Part shown: in pieces, positions 31,022 through 34,759 of the stretch
How the letters are laid out: each line of letters opens with the position of its first letter
How positions within the stretch are numbered: the first letter of the stretch is position 1
Source of the DNA: JAHFUI01 sp041485905
Lineage (GTDB): Bacteria > Acidobacteriota > Vicinamibacteria > Vicinamibacterales > CAVVIG01
DNA length: 34,759 nt
Direction of reading: 5' to 3'
Assembly: GCA_041485905.1 (NCBI GenBank)
Contig: JBGPKK010000035.1
Coordinates: 1 to 34,759 of the forward strand
Translations under genes and position numbers: made by a program
Notes under the pieces: generated by a model
The model's database searches: none
The model's input: only the letters and a program-made list of their open reading frames with translations
What the model was told of the DNA's origin: nothing

Positions 31022-32029
31022 ATGATTTGGATTGCCGTCGACGCCATGGGAGGCGATTACGCCCCGCGCCAGGTTGTCGATGGCGCGCTGGCCGCCGTAC
31101 GTCATCTGGATCTCGGCGTCGTGCTCGCCGGCGACACGGCGCTGCTCGAAGCGGAGGTCGCCCGGCATCGTGGCGTTGATAGAGCGCGCGTTCGAGTGGC
31201 CGATGCGCCCGACGTGGTCACGATGGCGGAATCGCCCGTCGCGGCGCTGCGGCGCAAGCCGAAGGCGTCGATTAGAGTGGCCGCCGAGTCGGTGGCGCGC
31301 GGCGAGTGCTCGGCGCTCGTCAGCGCGGGCCACACCGGCGCGACCGTCATGGCGGCCTACAACGCGTTCGGCACGCTGCCGGGCGTCGATCGTCCGGCGC
31401 TGGCCGTCACCATTCCGACCAGGCGTCGGCCGGCTATCCTGCTGGACGCGGGCGCCAGCGTCGAGTGCCGGCCCCAGCATCTGCTGCAGTTCGCGGTGAT
31501 GGGAAGCGTGTACGCGCGCGTGGCACTTGACATCCCCTCGCCGCGGGTCGCCTTGCTGTCAATCGGCGAAGAGGAAACCAAGGGCAACGACCTGACACGC
31601 GAGGCGCACCGGCTGCTCAAGGGATCGCCACTCGCGTTCGTGGGCAACATCGAGGCGCGCGATGTCTACAGCGGCGACGCCGACGTCATCGTCTGCGACG
31701 GCTTCACGGGCAACGTGGCGCTCAAGATCAGCGAGGGCCTCGTCGACGTGATGGAGGTCCTGTTGAGCGAGGAGCTGACGAGCACGGTGCCGATGCGTCT
31801 CGGATCGATGCTGACGCGGCGGGCGTTGCGGCGTTTCCGCCGGCGCGTCGATTACTCCGAGTACGGCGGCGCGCCGCTGCTCGGAGTCGCCGGCGTGACG
31901 ATCGTCGGCCACGGCCGGTCCAGCGCGCGGGCCGTGCGCAACGCCGTCGCCATGGCGTACCGCTTCGCCATCAACCGCTTCATCGAGCGCGTCGAGCAGG
32001 ACATCGCCGCCGCGGTGCCCGGCTGTTGA
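31022..32029 (+). CDS. plsX: Phosphate acyltransferase PlsX
   Basis: Makes acyl-phosphate from acyl-ACP for phospholipid synthesis at the cytoplasmic membrane. IAVDAMGGDYAPRQVV (4-19), SAGHTGATVMAAYNAFG, LLSIGEEETKGND, DVIVCDGFTGNVALKISEG and YSEYGGAPLLGVAG are PlsX signatures. 335 residues is normal. The stop overlaps the fabD TTG start by 4 bp (TTGA). fabH, often found between plsX and fabD, is absent. Confidence 0.97.
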   Translation: MIWIAVDAMGGDYAPRQVVDGALAAVRHLDLGVVLAGDTALLEAEVARHRGVDRARVRVADAPDVVTMAESPVAALRRKPKASIRVAAESVARGECSALVSAGHTGATVMAAYNAFGTLPGVDRPALAVTIPTRRRPAILLDAGASVECRPQHLLQFAVMGSVYARVALDIPSPRVALLSIGEEETKGNDLTREAHRLLKGSPLAFVGNIEARDVYSGDADVIVCDGFTGNVALKISEGLVDVMEVLLSEELTSTVPMRLGSMLTRRALRRFRRRVDYSEYGGAPLLGVAGVTIVGHGRSSARAVRNAVAMAYRFAINRFIERVEQDIAAAVPGC

Positions 32030-32952
32030 TCGCGTTTCTCTTCCCGGGGCAGGGATCCCAGAAGGTCGGCATGGGGAAAGCGCTTGCCGAAGCGTTTCCC
32101 GTATGCCGCGACACCTTCGCCGAAGCGGACCGAGCACTCGGCGAATCCCTCAGCAGGCTTTGCTTCGAAGGTCCGGACGATCAACTCACGCTCACCGAGA
32201 ACACGCAGCCCGCGATTCTTGCCGTCAGCATTGCCGCGTGCCGCCTGCTCGAGTCGCGCCGGGTCACGCCCGTGTTGGTCGCGGGGCACTCGCTCGGGGA
32301 ATATTCGGCGAATGTCGCCGCCGGCACGTTCTCCTTCGCAGATGCATTGAGGCTCGTGCGGCGGCGCGGCCGGTACATGCAGGAGGCGGTGCCTGTCGGC
32401 GCCGGGGCCATGTCCGCCATTCTCGGCCTGACCGCCGACCAGGTTGCCGAGGCGTGCGAGGAGGCCGCGCAGGGCGAGGTTGTCAGTCCGGCAAACGTGA
32501 ACGGCGGCGGGCAGGTGGTGATTGCCGGCGCTCGCGACGCCGTGGCGCGCGCCGGCGACCGCGCCAGGGCCCTGGGCGCGAGGCGAGTGGTGCCGCTGTC
32601 AGTCAGCGCGCCGTTCCACTGCGCGTTGATGCAACCCGCTGCGGATCGGCTGGCGCCTGAACTGCGTGCCGTGGACACGCGCGATCCGCGTGTGCCGATC
32701 GTCGCCAACGTAGACGCCGAGCTCAAACGCGACCGGACGGCAGCCGTCGAAGCGCTTATTGCGCAAGTGTCATCGGCCGTGCAATGGGAGGCCGTCGTCC
32801 GGCGCCTTGCGTCAGAAGGCGTCACAACGTATGTTGAGGTGGGTCCTGGCTCGGTGCTGAGCGGATTGGTGCGGAAGATTCATCGCGGCGCGACCGTGTT
32901 GAGCGTCGGCGCGCCGGAAGATCTCGGGGCGATCGAGTCGTTGTCACAATGA
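32026..32952 (+). CDS. fabD: Malonyl-CoA:ACP transacylase FabD
   Basis: Loads malonyl groups onto ACP. The start is TTG at 32026, giving MIAFLFPGQGSQKVGMGK, the exact family N-terminus; no later start would keep it. The nucleophile is Ser89 in GHSLGEYSA, the oxyanion and catalytic region SVSAPFHCALM holds the active-site His, and the C-terminal VEVGPGSVLSGLVRK is present. 308 residues is normal. fabG follows after 4 bp. Confidence 0.96.
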   Translation: MIAFLFPGQGSQKVGMGKALAEAFPVCRDTFAEADRALGESLSRLCFEGPDDQLTLTENTQPAILAVSIAACRLLESRRVTPVLVAGHSLGEYSANVAAGTFSFADALRLVRRRGRYMQEAVPVGAGAMSAILGLTADQVAEACEEAAQGEVVSPANVNGGGQVVIAGARDAVARAGDRARALGARRVVPLSVSAPFHCALMQPAADRLAPELRAVDTRDPRVPIVANVDAELKRDRTAAVEALIAQVSSAVQWEAVVRRLASEGVTTYVEVGPGSVLSGLVRKIHRGATVLSVGAPEDLGAIESLSQ

Positions 32953-32956
32953 TTTC

Positions 32957-33697
32957 ATGTTCGATCTGACCGGGAAAGTCGCCCTGGTGACCGGCGCGTC
33001 GCGCGGCATCGGTCGAGCGATTGCGTGCGCCCTGGCCGGACGCGGTGCGACGGTCGTCGCCGCCGCACGAGGCGATCACGCCACCGCGGTCGCCGACGAG
33101 TTGACCTCGAAGGGCCAACGCGCAGAGGCGGCGGCCGTCGATGTCACGGATGCGGCCGCCGTCGAACAATTGCCAGGCGACATCGTCCGGCGTCACGGCC
33201 GACTCGATATCGTGGTCAGCAACGCCGGCATCACGCGCGACCAATTGCTCATGCGGATGAAGCGCGACGACTGGGATGCCGTCATCGGCACGAACCTGAC
33301 GGCGACCTTCAGTCTCGTGCAGGCGGCCCTGCGGCCGATGTTGAAGCAGCACGGCGGGCGGATTATCGCCATCAGCTCGGTGGTGGGGCAGACCGGTAAC
33401 GCGGGCCAGACCAATTACGCCGCGTCGAAGGCCGGATTGATTGGCTTCGCGAAGTCGCTCGCCAGAGAGGTCGCATCCCGGGGCATCACGGTGAACGTCG
33501 TGGCGCCCGGTATGATCGATACCGACATGACGCGCGCGATCGCCGAGAAATCGCAAATCGACTGGGCCGCGGAGATTCCGATCGGCCGACTGGGTATGCC
33601 CGACGATGTGGCGGCCGCAGTCTGCTTTCTTGCATCCGACGAGGCAGCGTATATTACTGGGCACGTCCTGGCCGTCAACGGCGGGATGTACATGTAG
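32957..33697 (+). CDS. fabG: 3-oxoacyl-ACP reductase FabG
   Basis: NADPH-dependent ketoreductase of fatty acid elongation. The cofactor loop is VTGASRGIGRAIA (11-23), NAG at 89-91, and the catalytic set is Ser141, Tyr154 and Lys158 (SVVG, NYAASKAG). NVVAPGMIDTDMT and the C-terminal ITGHVLAVNGGMYM are typical. 246 residues. The order fabD-fabG-acpP-fabF supports fatty acid synthesis rather than another short-chain dehydrogenase function. Confidence 0.96.
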   Translation: MFDLTGKVALVTGASRGIGRAIACALAGRGATVVAAARGDHATAVADELTSKGQRAEAAAVDVTDAAAVEQLPGDIVRRHGRLDIVVSNAGITRDQLLMRMKRDDWDAVIGTNLTATFSLVQAALRPMLKQHGGRIIAISSVVGQTGNAGQTNYAASKAGLIGFAKSLAREVASRGITVNVVAPGMIDTDMTRAIAEKSQIDWAAEIPIGRLGMPDDVAAAVCFLASDEAAYITGHVLAVNGGMYM

Positions 33698-33701
33698 GAG
33701 G
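33696..33701 (+). promoter_or_regulatory. Consensus ribosome-binding site of acpP
   Basis: AGGAGG overlaps the fabG stop codon and lies 5 nt before the acpP ATG, the best Shine-Dalgarno match in the window. It fits the high translation expected of acyl carrier protein relative to its operon neighbours. Confidence 0.8.
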
Positions 33702-33706
33702 GTTGA

Positions 33707-33949
33707 ATGGCGGTAGCCGACAAAGTGAAGAGCATCATCGTGGAGCAGCTCGGGGTCGACGAGGAAGAAGTGACCCCGGATGCGTCGTTCGTCGACGACC
33801 TGGGCGCCGACTCGCTGGACACCGTCGAGCTGGTGATGGCGTTCGAGGAGGAGTTCGGCATCGAGATTCCTGACGAGGATGCCGAGAAGATCACGCGCGT
33901 GAAGGAAGCGGTCGAGTACATCGAGTCCCACGCCAAATCCAAGAAATAG
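33707..33949 (+). CDS. acpP: Acyl carrier protein
   Basis: 80-residue acidic four-helix carrier. The phosphopantetheine site is Ser36 in GADSLDTVE, followed by the recognition helix LVMAFEEEFGIEIPDED. The C-terminal VKEAVEYIESHAKSKK has a slightly longer basic tail than E. coli AcpP. It supplies acyl chains to FabD, FabG, FabF, PlsX and the FabZ-LpxA fusion in this same window. A consensus ribosome-binding site precedes it. Confidence 0.97.
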   Translation: MAVADKVKSIIVEQLGVDEEEVTPDASFVDDLGADSLDTVELVMAFEEEFGIEIPDEDAEKITRVKEAVEYIESHAKSKK

Positions 33950-33958
33950 GTACCCCAG

Positions 33959-34759
33959 GTGAACAGGCGAGTCGTCGTCACAGGCATCGGCCTCGTGTCG
34001 TCGCTTGGGATCGGTACCGATGCCAACTGGCTGGCGCTCACGGCCGGACGAAGCGGGGTCGGGACGATCACCAAGTTCGACGCATCGGCCTTCGCGACGC
34101 AGATCGCGGGCGAGGTCAAGGGGTTCGACCCCCTGCGCTTCATCGAGAAGAAAGACGTCAAGAAAATGGACGTCTTCATCCAGTACGCGATCGCCGCCTC
34201 GCAGTTCGCCGTCGACGATGCCGGCCTGGTCGTGACGCCCGACATGGGCCCGCGCGTCGGGGTGTTCATCGCATCGGGGATCGGCGGGTTCACCACGATC
34301 GAACGGGAACATAAAGCGCTGCTCGAAGGCGGGCCGCGGAAGATCTCACCCTTCTTCATTCCCTCGGCGATTATCAATCTGGCGGCCGGCCAGGTCTCGA
34401 TCCGGTTCGGCGCCCGAGGACCCAACTCGGCGACCTGCACGGCCTGTTCTGCGTCGGCGCACGCCATCGGTGATGCCTTTGAGATCATCCGCCGCGACGA
34501 CGCCGATGTGATGATTGCCGGCGGCTCGGAAGCCGCGATCACGCCGATGGGTATCGGCGGGTTCGGCGCGATGCGCGCGCTGTCGACGCGCAACGACGAA
34601 CCGGCGCGGGCGAGCCGGCCGTTCGACAAGGATCGCGACGGGTTCGTCATCGGCGAGGGTGCCGGGATCCTGATCCTCGAGGAGCTCGAGGTCGCCACGC
34701 GCCGCGGCGCGAAGATCTACGCGGAGGTGGTGGGCTACGGTCTCTCCTCCGATGCGTAC
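33959..34759 (+). CDS. fabF: 3-oxoacyl-ACP synthase II FabF (3' truncated by window edge)
   Basis: Condensing enzyme of fatty acid elongation. The frame starts at GTG 33959, 9 bp after acpP, giving VNRRVVVTGIGLVSSLG, and stays open for 267 codons to the window end. The nucleophile Cys163 is in TACSASAHAIGDA, the same position as in E. coli FabF. GGSEAAITPMGIGGFGAMRALS and RPFDKDRDGFVIGEGAG are typical. The two catalytic histidines lie beyond the window. The family call is certain; the C-terminal third is not seen. Confidence 0.96.
   Translation, partial: MNRRVVVTGIGLVSSLGIGTDANWLALTAGRSGVGTITKFDASAFATQIAGEVKGFDPLRFIEKKDVKKMDVFIQYAIAASQFAVDDAGLVVTPDMGPRVGVFIASGIGGFTTIEREHKALLEGGPRKISPFFIPSAIINLAAGQVSIRFGARGPNSATCTACSASAHAIGDAFEIIRRDDADVMIAGGSEAAITPMGIGGFGAMRALSTRNDEPARASRPFDKDRDGFVIGEGAGILILEELEVATRRGAKIYAEVVGYGLSSDAY

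Noticed and set aside
32822..34312. 496-codon minus-strand frame opposite fabG, acpP and fabF
   Set aside because: The opposite strand encodes three well-known proteins with all active-site residues.

Overview
The window is GC-rich, gene-dense bacterial DNA from a Gram-negative organism: it carries BamA, Skp/OmpH, lipid A genes and several outer-membrane receptors. Two very long TonB-dependent receptors with an N-terminal carboxypeptidase-regulatory-like domain (Oar type), a futalosine menaquinone operon and DUF177-rpmF-plsX-fab synteny point to Acidobacteriota, perhaps Vicinamibacteria. That placement is an inference from gene content; no rRNA is present. No tRNA, rRNA, CRISPR array, IS element or clear rho-independent terminator was found, and no gap without a gene exceeds 300 bp.

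Layout. (1) 1-6633, plus strand, envelope and lipid A: bamA (5' end outside the window), ompH/skp, a fabZ-lpxA fusion, lpxI and a Gfo/Idh/MocA oxidoreductase. (2) 6688-15115, plus strand, futalosine-type menaquinone synthesis: UbiD-type decarboxylase (mqnL-like), a Yip1-type membrane protein, a cysteine-free MqnE-like protein, mqnA, mqnC, an aminofutalosine-deaminase-like amidohydrolase, a UbiA prenyltransferase (mqnP-like), UbiX and the UbiE/MenG methyltransferase, many with overlapping stops and starts. No functional mqnE, mqnB or mqnD is present here. (3) 15222-19635, plus strand: a TonB-like protein, a 25-residue membrane microprotein, miaA, deoB and a dGTPase-like HD hydrolase. (4) 19699-30143, accessory island: two large receptors on the minus strand, one smaller receptor on the plus strand, an excisionase-type HTH regulator with a helically phased AT-rich upstream array, and a stand-alone, alphaproteobacterial-looking EF-Ts gene. 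(5) 30251-34759, plus strand: DUF177, rpmF, plsX, fabD, fabG, acpP and fabF (3' end outside the window); fabH is absent from its usual place.

Two signals stand out. First, the protein at 8839-9681 aligns along its length with the MqnC/MqnE radical-SAM scaffold but contains no cysteine at all. It cannot hold the [4Fe-4S] cluster, yet it is kept in frame and overlaps mqnA by 4 bp inside the menaquinone operon. Second, many intergenic gaps hold short elements built from a 6-11 nt word repeated directly and, in several, again inverted to form a hairpin. The word differs from gap to gap (aatgcaaa, acgaagac, gacacaaagg, aacgtaaaacg, aatctgca, gagtcgc, atctggtaat, tagcac). Some run into the adjacent coding sequence and supply its last codons.
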